Shown: piece by piece, positions 36,296 through 45,024 of the stretch
Layout of the letters: every line of letters starts with the position of its first letter
Numbering within the stretch: the first letter of the stretch is position 1
Origin: Anaerococcus ihuae
GTDB taxonomy: Bacteria; Bacillota; Clostridia; Tissierellales; Peptoniphilaceae
DNA: 64,000 nucleotides
Reading direction: 5' to 3'
Assembly (NCBI RefSeq): GCF_928368155.1
Contig: NZ_CAKMRU010000001.1
Location: forward strand, 936,001 to 1,000,000
Position numbers and translations under genes: made by a program
Notes under the pieces: model-generated
Seen by the model: only the letters and a program-made list of their open reading frames with translations
Databases searched by the model: none
Told to the model about the DNA's origin: nothing

Positions 36296-36328
36296 AAAGA
36301 CTATTGCTAATTTTATTTTGCAATAGCC
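36296..36328 (-). terminator. Intrinsic terminator of tRNA-Arg
   Basis: Minus strand GGCTATTGC / GCAATAGTC stem with AT-rich loop, followed by TTTTTTTATA, 9 nt after the tRNA 3' end. Confidence 0.75.
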
Positions 36329-36336
36329 TAATGTTT

Positions 36337-36413
36337 TGGCGTCCTGAAGAGGATTCGAACCTCCGACACCCGCCTTAGGAGGGCGGTGCTCTATCCAGCT
36401 GAGCTACCAGGAC
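36337..36413 (-). tRNA. tRNA-Arg, anticodon CCU
   Basis: The minus strand folds as a cloverleaf: acceptor GTCCTGG pairing with TCAGGAC, D arm AGCTCAGCTGGATAGAGC, anticodon stem CCGCC/GGCGG with loop CTCCTAA (anticodon CCT), T arm GGAGGTTCGAATCCTC, encoded GCCA at the 3' end. It reads AGG arginine codons. Confidence 0.96.
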
Positions 36414-36460
36414 CTACTCCAACATTATAGCAAAAATGATAGAAAATGTAAAACTTTTTT

Positions 36461-36582
36461 AAGATTGTTGAAAAAGTATTCAAACCTTCAAGCAAAAAAT
36501 ATCATAGAAAAATTGATTTAAATTCAAAAATCGAAAATATCTATAGTTTGATACTTATGCTTAAAGATTTGTCTACCTTCCA
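36461..36582. mobile_element. Decayed copy of the terminator-inserted element (122 bp)
   Basis: Both ends align with the 198-bp copy: AAGATTGTTGAAAAAGTATT...CAAA at left and GATACTTATGCTTAAAGATTTGTCTACC at right, while the central hairpin (about 75 bp) is missing. No hairpin duplication flanks it. The flanks (36439-36460 and 36582-36601) are instead near-inverted copies of each other, AT-rich. It fills the region between tRNA-Arg and dacA. Confidence 0.6.
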
Positions 36583-36597
36583 AAAAATTGTAATTTT

Positions 36598-37824
36598 CTA
36601 TCTTGCTATTATACATTCCACCAAAAAATTGCAGGCATCTGTTATGGTTCTTTTTATTTTTGTAAAGTTTGATGCTTTTTCTTGGTCTTTTTTACTGACT
36701 AAATTTACTTGGTAAGATTTATCCTTATAACTTATGTAGGATTTTCCAAGAACATCACCTTTTTTGATTGGCGCTTTTATATTTTTATTGATTTGTGTTT
36801 TTACACTTGGCATTTCCTTGTCTTTTATTATAAATCCAACATTTTTATCTGGATACAATTCTACATATCCTTCTTTAACTGAATTTACTTTTATTGAATC
36901 GCTTGGAAGATTTGTATCTGCAAGCTTTTTGTAATTAAAATATCTTGATACATAATAAATTAAATCTACCATAGCTGAATCTCTAAATTCATTTTCTTCA
37001 GCACCCATTACAATTCCTATTGCCCTAAATTCATTTTTCGGATCAAATTTGTTCATATCAATTGTTGTTGTAAGGCAATGACCTGCTTCTTCAGTTGTTC
37101 CTGTTTTTAATCCGTCCACTCCCTTTACTTCATCTCTTAAAGGAATTGTTGATTTTTTGTGGATATTTTTTTCATTATCATCTATTCCATCAAGTTTTGT
37201 ATATTCTAAGATATCTGGATATTTCTCAAGTATTATTCTTGTAAGTTCAAATAAGTCCTTGGCTGATGATGAATTTTGTGTATCTTCTTCTGTATTTATG
37301 CCTGATGCATTGTAATATTTTTGGCTTTTTAAATTTAATTCTTGGGCCTTTTTATTCATTTCATTGGCAAACTTATCTTCACTTCCTGAAATTTTACTTG
37401 CTAAAAGATTTGCACAATCATTTCCACTTACAACCATAAGGCCTGTTATTAATTCTTTTACTGTATAACTTTCTCCCTCTTTAATTCCCATTGAAGAATA
37501 TTCAGGTCCAGTTAAATCTTCAGCTTCTTTTGTTCCCTTTACTTTTGTATCATAGGAAATTTTTCCACTGTCAATAGCTTCTCTTGTAAGTAAGAAGGTC
37601 ATAAGCTTACTCATTGAAGCAATAGGATAAGTCTTATCTGCATTTTTTTGATAAAAAATATCTCCACTTTCCTGATTTCCTATAAGATAGGCCTTAACAT
37701 ATTGGTCGGCTCCAACAATATTATCACCTTCTTTTGCAACTGTATCGTCTGCAAAAGATACAATAGGAGAAAATACAAAAAAAAGGGCCAAGATAGATAT
37801 AAATAATTTATTTCTTCTTTTCAT
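36598..37824 (-). CDS. dacA: D-alanyl-D-alanine carboxypeptidase (S11 family)
   Basis: Exported penicillin-binding protein trimming the terminal D-Ala of peptidoglycan stem peptides. The 408 residues have a signal peptide (about 1-25, VSFADD), catalytic SxxK as SMSK near 69-72, SGN near 133 and KTG in LKTGTTEEAGHC near 240. A beta-rich C-terminal domain (about 290-375) and a weak amphipathic tail follow, as in PBP5. It is 8 nt from the upstream degenerate nucleotidyltransferase gene. Confidence 0.94.
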   Translation of the reverse strand: MKRRNKLFISILALFFVFSPIVSFADDTVAKEGDNIVGADQYVKAYLIGNQESGDIFYQKNADKTYPIASMSKLMTFLLTREAIDSGKISYDTKVKGTKEAEDLTGPEYSSMGIKEGESYTVKELITGLMVVSGNDCANLLASKISGSEDKFANEMNKKAQELNLKSQKYYNASGINTEEDTQNSSSAKDLFELTRIILEKYPDILEYTKLDGIDDNEKNIHKKSTIPLRDEVKGVDGLKTGTTEEAGHCLTTTIDMNKFDPKNEFRAIGIVMGAEENEFRDSAMVDLIYYVSRYFNYKKLADTNLPSDSIKVNSVKEGYVELYPDKNVGFIIKDKEMPSVKTQINKNIKAPIKKGDVLGKSYISYKDKSYQVNLVSKKDQEKASNFTKIKRTITDACNFLVECIIAR

Positions 37825-37832
37825 TTATCCCC

Positions 37833-38666
37833 CTAAATTTGCAAAGATTCCATTTTTTTGAAATTCTTTCTCAAAAGTTTCAATGTATAAACATCATCTT
37901 TTTTTGGATAAGAGAATTCAAATTTTTCAGCTAATTTCATGCCAACTTTTCTAAATAATTGACATGCAGCAAAAATAGAACTATAAAAATCCATAATATC
38001 ATTGGATCTAAAAGTTAAAATCAATTCCTCCTTAAGATCAGCCTCCAAGGTATGGATAAAGTTTTTTCCACTTTCACCCGCATCCATTCCCTTGTTAAAT
38101 TTATCGATTATATACCAATTAAGCAATTTATAAAGCTCATCCCTCATCTCTTGCATCTTAAATCCTGCACTTATCATATCCCTTGACATGAGATTAAATG
38201 AAGTATCCAAAGCAAGTGAGAAAAAATTTTTCCCACACTCATCAAATTCAAATTCCCTAGGAAGCTTATAGTCAAGTTTTTGCTCTTCTACTTCTTCCTT
38301 TAGACTTATTTCATCACAAATAAATTCAATATTTCCAGGACAAAGTTTTATAAATTCACCCGCCCTATCTTCCACAAGAATATTTACAGAAATTTTTGTA
38401 GAATCATTAGTATAAATCTCAAATTTTGTGAATTGCTGATTTTTTTTATCAAATTCAAATGAATCTTTTTTCTTATTAATTATCGCATAATCATCAAAAA
38501 CTTTTTCCAAATCTTCTTTGATTTTTGAAATTATAATTTCAGAAAAAACTGCATAAACATTTGTAAAATGCTCATTATTATTTTCTTCTTTTATGAAAAA
38601 AATCGCCTTGACCTTTTCATTTGATTTAGAATAATCTTTAAATTTTTCTATAATATAACTTTTCAT
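37833..38666 (-). CDS. Degenerate aminoglycoside 6-adenylyltransferase-like protein
   Basis: The C-terminal half (SGKNFIHTLEADLKEELILTFRSNDIMDFYSSIFAACQLFRKVGMKLAEKFEFSY) matches the ANT(6)/AadE pattern of a glycine-rich SGK, a charged stretch, an LFR helix and a final EKF-FxY. The N-terminus, where ANT(6) has a GSxxxxxxxxxxxxD nucleotidyltransferase motif, instead reads AIFFIKEENNNEHFTNV, with no GS or catalytic aspartate pair. So it is probably not an active resistance enzyme. ATG at 38666 chosen over an in-frame GTG two codons earlier. Co-transcribed with dacA. Confidence 0.6.
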   Translation of the reverse strand: MKSYIIEKFKDYSKSNEKVKAIFFIKEENNNEHFTNVYAVFSEIIISKIKEDLEKVFDDYAIINKKKDSFEFDKKNQQFTKFEIYTNDSTKISVNILVEDRAGEFIKLCPGNIEFICDEISLKEEVEEQKLDYKLPREFEFDECGKNFFSLALDTSFNLMSRDMISAGFKMQEMRDELYKLLNWYIIDKFNKGMDAGESGKNFIHTLEADLKEELILTFRSNDIMDFYSSIFAACQLFRKVGMKLAEKFEFSYPKKDDVYTLKLLRKNFKKMESLQI

Positions 38667-38741
38667 AACCACATCTTTCTCTTAAACAAATATTAGTCCT
38701 ATACACTAATTTTACCACAAATAACAAATCTTTATAAGAAA

Positions 38742-39323
38742 TTAATTTTCATAAGATTTCAAAAAATCTTTCAAAACTTGTGCAGTCATTCCCCAAATTA
38801 CCGGTTTGGTATCATAAAAATAAAAAGTATGATACCTTTGCCAAAAATTATAATTTTTCCCATTAGGTATCTTTTCAAAAGGAAAATCATCTGGCAAATC
38901 CATCATAAGTTTGGCCCTGTATTTTTCTGGTGGATTATTTTTTAAATAATCAATAGAAACTGTAAAAATTGAATCAACTTCCATATTATAAGAAATATTT
39001 TCAAAATCTTTATTAATTCTTCCATAATATGCTTTAATAATCCTATTAGAAGAAGACAAAATCATAGAAGAATAACCCAACAAGGAAATATCCTTCTCAT
39101 CTAAATTCAACTCTTCCCTACACTCTCTTATGGCTGCCATTTCAAAATTTTCACCTTCATTAAGACCTCCTCCTGGAAGAGAAACTTCCCCAGCTTGTGA
39201 AATCATTTTGCTTCTAACTTCAAATAAAATATGGTCTTTGCCATTAATATATATTATAGGAATAAAAACTGCATATTTAGATAATTTTTTATAAAATTCG
39301 TCATCAACTTGTAAATTTTTCAT
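38742..39323 (-). CDS. Nudix hydrolase, CoA pyrophosphatase-like
   Basis: Nudix phosphohydrolase of the NudL/CoA diphosphatase type. The 193 residues contain the Nudix box GGGLNEGENFEMAAIRECREELNL (about 50-73), preceded by MISQAGEVSLPGG, which resembles the UPF0035 signature of CoA pyrophosphatases. Cytosolic; single gene, probably own promoter. Confidence 0.85.
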   Translation of the reverse strand: MKNLQVDDEFYKKLSKYAVFIPIIYINGKDHILFEVRSKMISQAGEVSLPGGGLNEGENFEMAAIRECREELNLDEKDISLLGYSSMILSSSNRIIKAYYGRINKDFENISYNMEVDSIFTVSIDYLKNNPPEKYRAKLMMDLPDDFPFEKIPNGKNYNFWQRYHTFYFYDTKPVIWGMTAQVLKDFLKSYEN

Positions 39324-39427
39324 ATATCTGCTCCTTATCTTTATTATACTATTTTAAAAATATTTTCTATCATGGAAATTTTCGAAATAATTAGTATAAT
39401 GAAAAAGAATAAAAAAAAGGAGTTATT

Positions 39428-39835
39428 ATGTGGAAAGAATTTAAAGAATTTATATCAAAAGGAAATGTAATTGACATGGCAATAGGTCTTGTAATGGGAT
39501 CTGCTTTTACTGCAATTGTAAGTGCAGTTGTAGATGGAATTTTAATGCCAATTATTTCAGGGCTTACAGCAGGAGTCGATTACGAAGACTTAACTGTTAA
39601 TTTTTTTGGATCAAAATTATTAATAGGTAGTGTAATTAATGCAATTATAACATTTTTAATAATTTCATTATTTTTATTTATAATTGTTAAAACACTAAAT
39701 AAGGCAAAAAAAGAAGAAGTTGTAGAAGAGACAACAAAAATTTGTCCTCACTGTAAAAGTGAAATAGACATAGAAGCAACAAGATGTCCTAACTGTACAT
39801 CAAAGCTTGAAGGATTTTCTGAAGAAATTAAATAA
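39428..39835 (+). CDS. mscL: Large-conductance mechanosensitive channel with zinc ribbon
   Basis: Pentameric tension-gated channel. Residues 1-95 are MscL: EFKEFISKGNVIDMAIGLVMGSAFTAIVSAVVDGI (N-terminal helix and TM1) and TM2 about 68-92. The usual C-terminal cytoplasmic helix is replaced or followed by a zinc-ribbon-like CPHCKSEIDIEATRCPNC (two CxxC, about 108-125). A TATAAT 25 bp upstream and AAGGAG precede the ATG. Single gene; its terminator contains an inserted element. Confidence 0.93.
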   Translation: MWKEFKEFISKGNVIDMAIGLVMGSAFTAIVSAVVDGILMPIISGLTAGVDYEDLTVNFFGSKLLIGSVINAIITFLIISLFLFIIVKTLNKAKKEEVVEETTKICPHCKSEIDIEATRCPNCTSKLEGFSEEIK

Positions 39836-39851
39836 TTTTTTTAAAAAATAA

Positions 39852-39869
39852 AGCAGGCTAAAGCCTACT
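39852..39869 (-). terminator. Left copy of duplicated mscL/topA terminator
   Basis: AGCAGGCTAAAGCCTACT; on the minus strand AGTAGGC/GCCTGCT is followed by T-rich sequence, so it serves topA. The right copy at 40041-40060 has the T run on the + strand and serves mscL. Confidence 0.7.
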
Positions 39870-40040
39870 CAGACTGTTGACAAACAAAAAAAATTTCCCA
39901 TTTCGACCGAGTGCAACGAGCGGAGAAATCTCATGAGATCTCTCCATGCGTTCGTTTCACTCACTTAGTCGAGATGGCTGTATCGTAATTTTATTTTTAA
40001 ATTAATAATAAATTACTAAACTGACTTTGTCTACGCTCTG
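39870..40040. mobile_element. Terminator-inserted element, copy 2 (171 bp)
   Basis: CAGACTGTTGACAAA ... TTTGTCTACGCTCTG ends, same length and same internal palindrome as copy 1 (27371-27541), with scattered substitutions (by eye about 85-90% identical). It is flanked by diverged duplications of a terminator hairpin, 18 bp (39852-39869) and 20 bp (40041-40060). It splits what was a bidirectional terminator between mscL and topA. Confidence 0.8.
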
Positions 40041-40060
40041 AGCAGGCATAAAGGCCTGCT
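40041..40060 (+). terminator. Right copy of duplicated terminator, working for mscL
   Basis: AGCAGGCATAAAGGCCTGCT followed by TTTTTAATAC on the + strand: 7-bp stem with a T run. Transcripts from mscL reach it only after reading through the element. Confidence 0.8.
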
Positions 40061-40077
40061 TTTTTAATACAAAAATT

Positions 40078-42135
40078 TTATCTTCTTTTTTCTTTTACAT
40101 AATCACAAGAGTTGCATTTTATTTCATCAGTTGACCTGTTTTTTTTGTGAACTAAAAGGTCACCACATTTTGGACATTTTTCTCCTGTTGGTGGATCCCA
40201 TGTTGCATAGTCACATTTTGGAAAATTTGAACAACCATAAAATCTTTTGCCTCTTTTTGAAACTTTTTCAATTATTTCTCCATCTTCACACTCTGGGCAT
40301 TTTACTCCAGTTGTTTTTATTATAGATTTTGTAAAATCGCAATCTGGGAAATTTGTACATCCTATAAATTTTCCATTTCTTCCATGTTTTTCTGCAAGTG
40401 GGTGGCCACATTTTGGACATTTTTCATCCAAAATTTTATCTTTTACCTTATAATCTTTTGTATCTTTGGAAACTTGTTTTAAATCTTTCTCAAATCCTTT
40501 ATAAAAAGATTTTAAAACATCTTTCCAATAAACTTCATCTTGAGCAATCTTATCTAGTTCATCTTCCATTTTCGCTGTAAATTCTACATTTATAATATCG
40601 TCAAAACTTTCTTGTAAAAAATCATTCACTCTTATTCCAAGTTTTGTTGGGATAATTTTTCTTTGCTCAAATTCAACGTAGTTTCTTGAAATAATTGAAG
40701 CTATTGTTGATGAATAGGTTGATGGTCTTCCTATTCCATATTCTTCCAATGTTTTTACAAGACTTGCTTCTGTGTAATTTGCTGGTGGTTTTGTAAAATG
40801 TTGGTCTTTTTTAATATCAATAGCCTTTATAATATATCCCTTTTTTAAGTCTGGAAGTATATTTTCATTTTCTTTTGCATTTGAAACTTTCATAAATCCA
40901 TCAAACAAGGTTATTTTTCCATTTGTTTTAAAAATTACCCCATTTGTATCAAAAGAAATAGATGTTGACAAATATTCATAATCTGTCATCTGACTTGCTA
41001 CAACTCTTGTCCAGATTAATTTGTAAAGTTTATATTGTTGGTCTGTTAAATATTCTTTTACACTTATTGGATCGTTATAAATTGAGGTTGGTCTGATTGC
41101 TTCGTGGGCATCTTGACTTGTTTTTGATTTTTTAGAATAAGAATTGCCTTTTGAAGCGTATTTTTCTCCAAATTTTTCCTTTATATATGATAAACTTTCT
41201 CCAATAATTTCATTTGAAAGTCTTGTCGCATCAGTTCTCATATAGGTAATAAGACCTACTCTTCCCTTTTGTCCAAGGTCAATTCCTTCAAATAATTGTT
41301 GGGCAAGTGACATAGTGTATTTTGTTGAAAATCCCAATTTATTTGATGCATCTTGTTGGAGAGTTGAAGTTGTGTATGGCTTTTGTGGTTTTCTTTTCTT
41401 TTTTATTTTTTGAATGTCAATAACTTCAAACTTATCATTATCAATTCTATTTAGAATTTTTTCTGCCCCATTTTCATTTGAAATTTTCATTTTTTTGGAC
41501 TTTGAACCATAAAATTCCGATTCAAATTCGATTTTACTTTCCTTGTGTTTTGCAGTAATTGTCCAATATTCTTCTGGAACAAAAGAATCAATTTCTCTTT
41601 GCTTATCAACTATTAATTTTAAAGCAACTGATTGGACTCTTCCTGCAGAAAGACCAGATTTTACTCTTTTCCACAAAATAGGCGAAATTTCATAACCTAC
41701 AATCCTATCCATAACCCTTCTTGCTTGTTGGCTATCAACCAAATTTTGGTCGATTTTTCTTGGATTTTTGATAGCATTTTTTACATTATTTTTTGTAATC
41801 TCATGAAATTCTACCCTATTTAATTCATTTTGATCAAGGTCCAAAAGATATTGTAAATGCCAGCTTATTGCTTCACCTTCCCTATCAGGGTCTGTTGCAA
41901 GATAAACTTTATCCACACTTTCTGCTTCTTTTTTTAAGGCATTTATTGTTTTTGCCTTTCCACGAACTTTTATATATTTTGGTTCAAAATTATTTTCTAT
42001 ATCTACTCCAAGCTTAGACTTTGGTAAATCTCTAAGATGACCATAGGTTGCTCTAACCTTATAATTTGAGCCCAACATCCTAGTGATTGACTTAGCCTTG
42101 GTTGGAGATTCTACTATTACTAAATTTTTTGCCAT
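40078..42135 (-). CDS. topA: DNA topoisomerase I
   Basis: Type IA topoisomerase relaxing negative supercoils. The 685 residues start with the TOPRIM domain (NLVIVESPTKAKSI; YGHLRDLP; YLATDPDREGEAISWHL). The catalytic tyrosine lies in KGRVGLITYMRTDATRLS near 300, with IGRPSTYSSTIASIISRNYV near 475. Three tetracysteine zinc motifs occupy residues 578-683 (KCPKCGHPL, KCPECEDGEI, KCPKCGDLL). It follows dprA directly, the usual Firmicutes order. Confidence 0.97.
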   Translation of the reverse strand: MAKNLVIVESPTKAKSITRMLGSNYKVRATYGHLRDLPKSKLGVDIENNFEPKYIKVRGKAKTINALKKEAESVDKVYLATDPDREGEAISWHLQYLLDLDQNELNRVEFHEITKNNVKNAIKNPRKIDQNLVDSQQARRVMDRIVGYEISPILWKRVKSGLSAGRVQSVALKLIVDKQREIDSFVPEEYWTITAKHKESKIEFESEFYGSKSKKMKISNENGAEKILNRIDNDKFEVIDIQKIKKKRKPQKPYTTSTLQQDASNKLGFSTKYTMSLAQQLFEGIDLGQKGRVGLITYMRTDATRLSNEIIGESLSYIKEKFGEKYASKGNSYSKKSKTSQDAHEAIRPTSIYNDPISVKEYLTDQQYKLYKLIWTRVVASQMTDYEYLSTSISFDTNGVIFKTNGKITLFDGFMKVSNAKENENILPDLKKGYIIKAIDIKKDQHFTKPPANYTEASLVKTLEEYGIGRPSTYSSTIASIISRNYVEFEQRKIIPTKLGIRVNDFLQESFDDIINVEFTAKMEDELDKIAQDEVYWKDVLKSFYKGFEKDLKQVSKDTKDYKVKDKILDEKCPKCGHPLAEKHGRNGKFIGCTNFPDCDFTKSIIKTTGVKCPECEDGEIIEKVSKRGKRFYGCSNFPKCDYATWDPPTGEKCPKCGDLLVHKKNRSTDEIKCNSCDYVKEKRR

Positions 42136-43215
42136 TTAATCCCCTTTACACACATACTCATTGTTTCCCATATTTTCTATATAATCATTTAACTCTAAAA
42201 ATATCAAAATATAATTTACATCCTCAATCGACATAGATAGATTTTGAGAAATCTCATCTGCACTTGAAGATGGCTTGTCGATTATATACTTTACTACATT
42301 TGCAGCCTCTTTATCAAGTCCATCAAGATTTATTTTATATTTTTCTTTATTTATATTTTTAAAATCTTCAATTTCATCTATTATATCACTTGCATCCATT
42401 ACAAGTTTTGATCCTTCTTGAATTAATTTATTGCAGCCTTTTGAATAAATTGAATTTATATTTCCTGGAAGACAAAAAACTTCCCTTCCTTGTTCTAGGG
42501 CAAAATTTGTTGTAATCATTGTTCCTGATCTCTCTTTTGCTTCAATCACACAAACTCCCTTACTTAATCCTGATATTATCCTATTTCTTCTTGGAAAATT
42601 ATAGGCATTTGGCGGAGTTTCTAGGGGAAATTCTGAAATAATTACTCCTTTTTCTTGCATTTTTTCATACAAATATTTATTTGCCTTGGGATAAATTATA
42701 TCAAGACCTGAACCTATCACCCCAATTGTTTTAATATTATTTTCAAGGCTAACCTTATGACTTATCGCATCAATTCCATAGGCAAGTCCCGAAACAGTTC
42801 TTATATTTGTACCCTTAAAACCCTCAACAATTTTTTTACAAGCCCATTTTCCATAGTCAGTACATTTTCTTGCCCCGACAAAGGCTATGGCGTTTTTGTC
42901 CTCTTTTTCCAAATTTCCCTTGTAATAAAAAATAGCAGGCCTATCTTCTATGTAGGATAAATTTATCGGATAATTTTCGTCATAAATAGTACAAATCTTA
43001 TAAGGACCCTTAAAAACTTTTTCCCTATAAGCCTTAAAATTTTCTAAGTTTTTTGAAGAAAATATCTTTTCTTTATTTTTCTTAGATAAATTATCAAAAA
43101 TTTTCCTATCAAGGTCAAAAAAATTATCTATATCAAGATTTTCGCAAAAATCTAAGATTATTTTGTTGGATAAGTTTATAAAATTAAAATATAATAATAA
43201 ATCTTTTTTGTCCAT
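42136..43215 (-). CDS. dprA: DNA processing protein DprA
   Basis: Binds incoming single-stranded DNA and loads RecA in natural transformation. The 359 residues contain the extended Rossmann core with IAFVGARKCTDYGKW near 92, SGLAYGIDAISHK, VIGSGLDIIYPKANK, and SEFPLETPPNAYNFPRRNRIISGLS near 193-217, followed by a C-terminal winged-helix (about 300-357). No other competence genes lie in the window. Confidence 0.95.
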   Translation of the reverse strand: MDKKDLLLYFNFINLSNKIILDFCENLDIDNFFDLDRKIFDNLSKKNKEKIFSSKNLENFKAYREKVFKGPYKICTIYDENYPINLSYIEDRPAIFYYKGNLEKEDKNAIAFVGARKCTDYGKWACKKIVEGFKGTNIRTVSGLAYGIDAISHKVSLENNIKTIGVIGSGLDIIYPKANKYLYEKMQEKGVIISEFPLETPPNAYNFPRRNRIISGLSKGVCVIEAKERSGTMITTNFALEQGREVFCLPGNINSIYSKGCNKLIQEGSKLVMDASDIIDEIEDFKNINKEKYKINLDGLDKEAANVVKYIIDKPSSSADEISQNLSMSIEDVNYILIFLELNDYIENMGNNEYVCKGD

Positions 43216-43572
43216 CTAATCACCAAAAGCGTTTTTTATGTAATGAATCGTCTTTTCTTCAAGATAAACTTCGCACACATCAAAAGAAATCAAAAATTCA
43301 CTCAAATCATTTTCAATAATATAGGCTTGAGCTGTTTTTTTGATTCTTTCTTGTTTATTAAAATCTACATCCAAACTTGCAGGTTTAAATTCATCATTTT
43401 TTCTTGTTTTAACTTCAACAAAGGTTAAAATATCATCTTTTATGCAAATAATATCAATTTCTCCGTAGGGTTTTAGGAAATTTCTTTTTAAAATTTGATA
43501 GCCTTTTTTCTCCAAATATTTTGCAGCTATATCCTCCCCAAAATCTCCTATTGACCTTTTCTTGCTTTTCAT
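43216..43572 (-). CDS. YraN/UPF0102 endonuclease-like protein
   Basis: A 118-residue PD-(D/E)xK fold protein of UPF0102. The active-site pattern is YGEIDIICIKDDILTFVEVKTRK near 36-58 (D, then ExK). The opening IGDFGEDIAAKYLEKKGYQIL is the family signature. It lies between rnhB (4-nt overlap) and dprA (adjacent), the common position for this gene. Confidence 0.93.
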   Translation of the reverse strand: MKSKKRSIGDFGEDIAAKYLEKKGYQILKRNFLKPYGEIDIICIKDDILTFVEVKTRKNDEFKPASLDVDFNKQERIKKTAQAYIIENDLSEFLISFDVCEVYLEEKTIHYIKNAFGD

Positions 43573-44201
43573 AAAAAAGATAATTGCCTTTCATGAAATT
43601 TTTTTAGAAAAGTTTTTCTATGAATTGGACATTCTCCATATTTTTCAAGGCCCTCATAGTGTTTTTTTGTTCCATAGCCTGCGTTAGTTTCAAAAGAATA
43701 ATAAGGATAAATTTTCGAAAAATTTTCCATAATTTTATCCCTCCTGACCTTTGCAAGAATTGATGCACAAGAAATGGCATATTCATACAAATCGCCCTTT
43801 ACAATATTTAATTGCTTAATATCAGTATCAATTCTTTCAGCATCGATCAAAACAATTTGAGGTTTTTTTTCGAGGTCTTCAAGGGCATTTTTCATGGCAA
43901 GTTTAGTTGCCTCTTTTATATTTATTTTATCAATAAGGATATTATTTGCATAACCAAAAGAATAAGAAATAGAATCATCAATAATTTTTTGGTAGAGTTC
44001 TTTCATCTTCTTTTTGGATAATTTTTTAGAATCAGTGACACCCTCAATATGAGAATCTTTTTTCATTATAACTGCACAAGCTACAACAGGTCCTGCCAAG
44101 GGACCCCTTCCAACTTCATCGATTCCTGCAATTAAATCATATTTTTCGTGTATTTCATTTTTGATTTTGTCGTTAAATTCAGAATACCTAGGCTTTTTCA
44201 A
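43569..44201 (-). CDS. rnhB: Ribonuclease HII
   Basis: Cleaves RNA in RNA-DNA hybrids, including single ribonucleotides. The 210 residues have the catalytic block AGIDEVGRGPLAGPVVACAV near 25-45, DSKKLSKKKM near 57, ISCASILAKVRRDKIM near 145, and GYGTKKHYEGL. The start overlaps rbgA by 14 nt. Confidence 0.95.
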   Translation of the reverse strand: MKKPRYSEFNDKIKNEIHEKYDLIAGIDEVGRGPLAGPVVACAVIMKKDSHIEGVTDSKKLSKKKMKELYQKIIDDSISYSFGYANNILIDKINIKEATKLAMKNALEDLEKKPQIVLIDAERIDTDIKQLNIVKGDLYEYAISCASILAKVRRDKIMENFSKIYPYYSFETNAGYGTKKHYEGLEKYGECPIHRKTFLKKFHERQLSFL

Positions 44202-45024
44202 TTGTTATCCTTCCAAGTTTTCCACTTCTAAAATCATTAAAAATTAAATTTGCACACCTTGTATAATCAACTTCACCTTTTCTAATAATTGCCCCTCTTT
44301 TTATTCCAATTTCTTCATAAATTTCAAGAGCAGTCTTATCAGAATCTATCTTATACCTTTCTTCTAAATTTTTTGGATAAGATTCTTTCATAAATTCAAT
44401 AAATTTAAGGCATAATTCCTCAATATTTAAAATTTCATCTTTAATTGCGTTTGTAAAAGATAAGTGAAGACCAGTATCTCCTTCAAGCTTTGGCCACAAA
44501 ACACCTGGAGTATCCAAAAGCAAAATATTCTCATTTGTTTTTATCCATTGTTTTTGTTGGGTAACTCCAGGTCTATTTCCAACCCTTGCTCCCTTTCTTT
44601 TGGCAATATTATTAATGAAAGTAGACTTTCCAGAATTTGGAACACCAACAACCATAATCCTAATATTTTCATTTTCAATATTCTTTTCTTCGTTTTTCCT
44701 AAATTTGTCAGACAAAATTTCTTTTGCTATATTATAAATTTCTTTTGTATTAATTTTTTCCTTAGAATTCATTTTTATAGCTTTAGTCCCTTCCGCTGCA
44801 AATTTTTTAATCCATTTCTCATTTTCAACTGGATCTGATAGGTCTGTTTTATTCATTATTATTATCCTATCTTTTTTTTCAGTTATTTCTGAAATCAAGG
44901 GATTTCTTGATGATTTTGGAATTCTTGCATCTATTACTTCTAAAACTATATCAACAAGTTTTAGGGAATTTATTATTTCTTCTTTGGTCTTTTTCATATG
45001 ACCCGGATACCAATTTATATTCAT
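44188..45024 (-). CDS. rbgA: Ribosome biogenesis GTPase RbgA/YlqF
   Basis: Circularly permuted GTPase needed for late 50S assembly. In order: INWYPGHMKKTKEEI start, G4 motif NKTDLSD near 58, G1 VGVPNSGKSTFINN near 128, G2/G3 region RVGNRPGVTQQKQW and LLDTPGVLWPKLE near 172. The C-terminal ANTAR-like helical region is present. It is the first gene of the rbgA-rnhB-yraN-dprA-topA run; in relatives rplS commonly lies just upstream, but here a 5-kb module intervenes. Confidence 0.95.
   Translation of the reverse strand: MNINWYPGHMKKTKEEIINSLKLVDIVLEVIDARIPKSSRNPLISEITEKKDRIIIMNKTDLSDPVENEKWIKKFAAEGTKAIKMNSKEKINTKEIYNIAKEILSDKFRKNEEKNIENENIRIMVVGVPNSGKSTFINNIAKRKGARVGNRPGVTQQKQWIKTNENILLLDTPGVLWPKLEGDTGLHLSFTNAIKDEILNIEELCLKFIEFMKESYPKNLEERYKIDSDKTALEIYEEIGIKRGAIIRKGEVDYTRCANLIFNDFRSGKLGRITIEKA

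Noticed and set aside
36142-36378. Open frame ending EDSNLRHPP on the + strand
   Set aside because: The end is translation of the tRNA-Arg gene complement, a familiar artefact.
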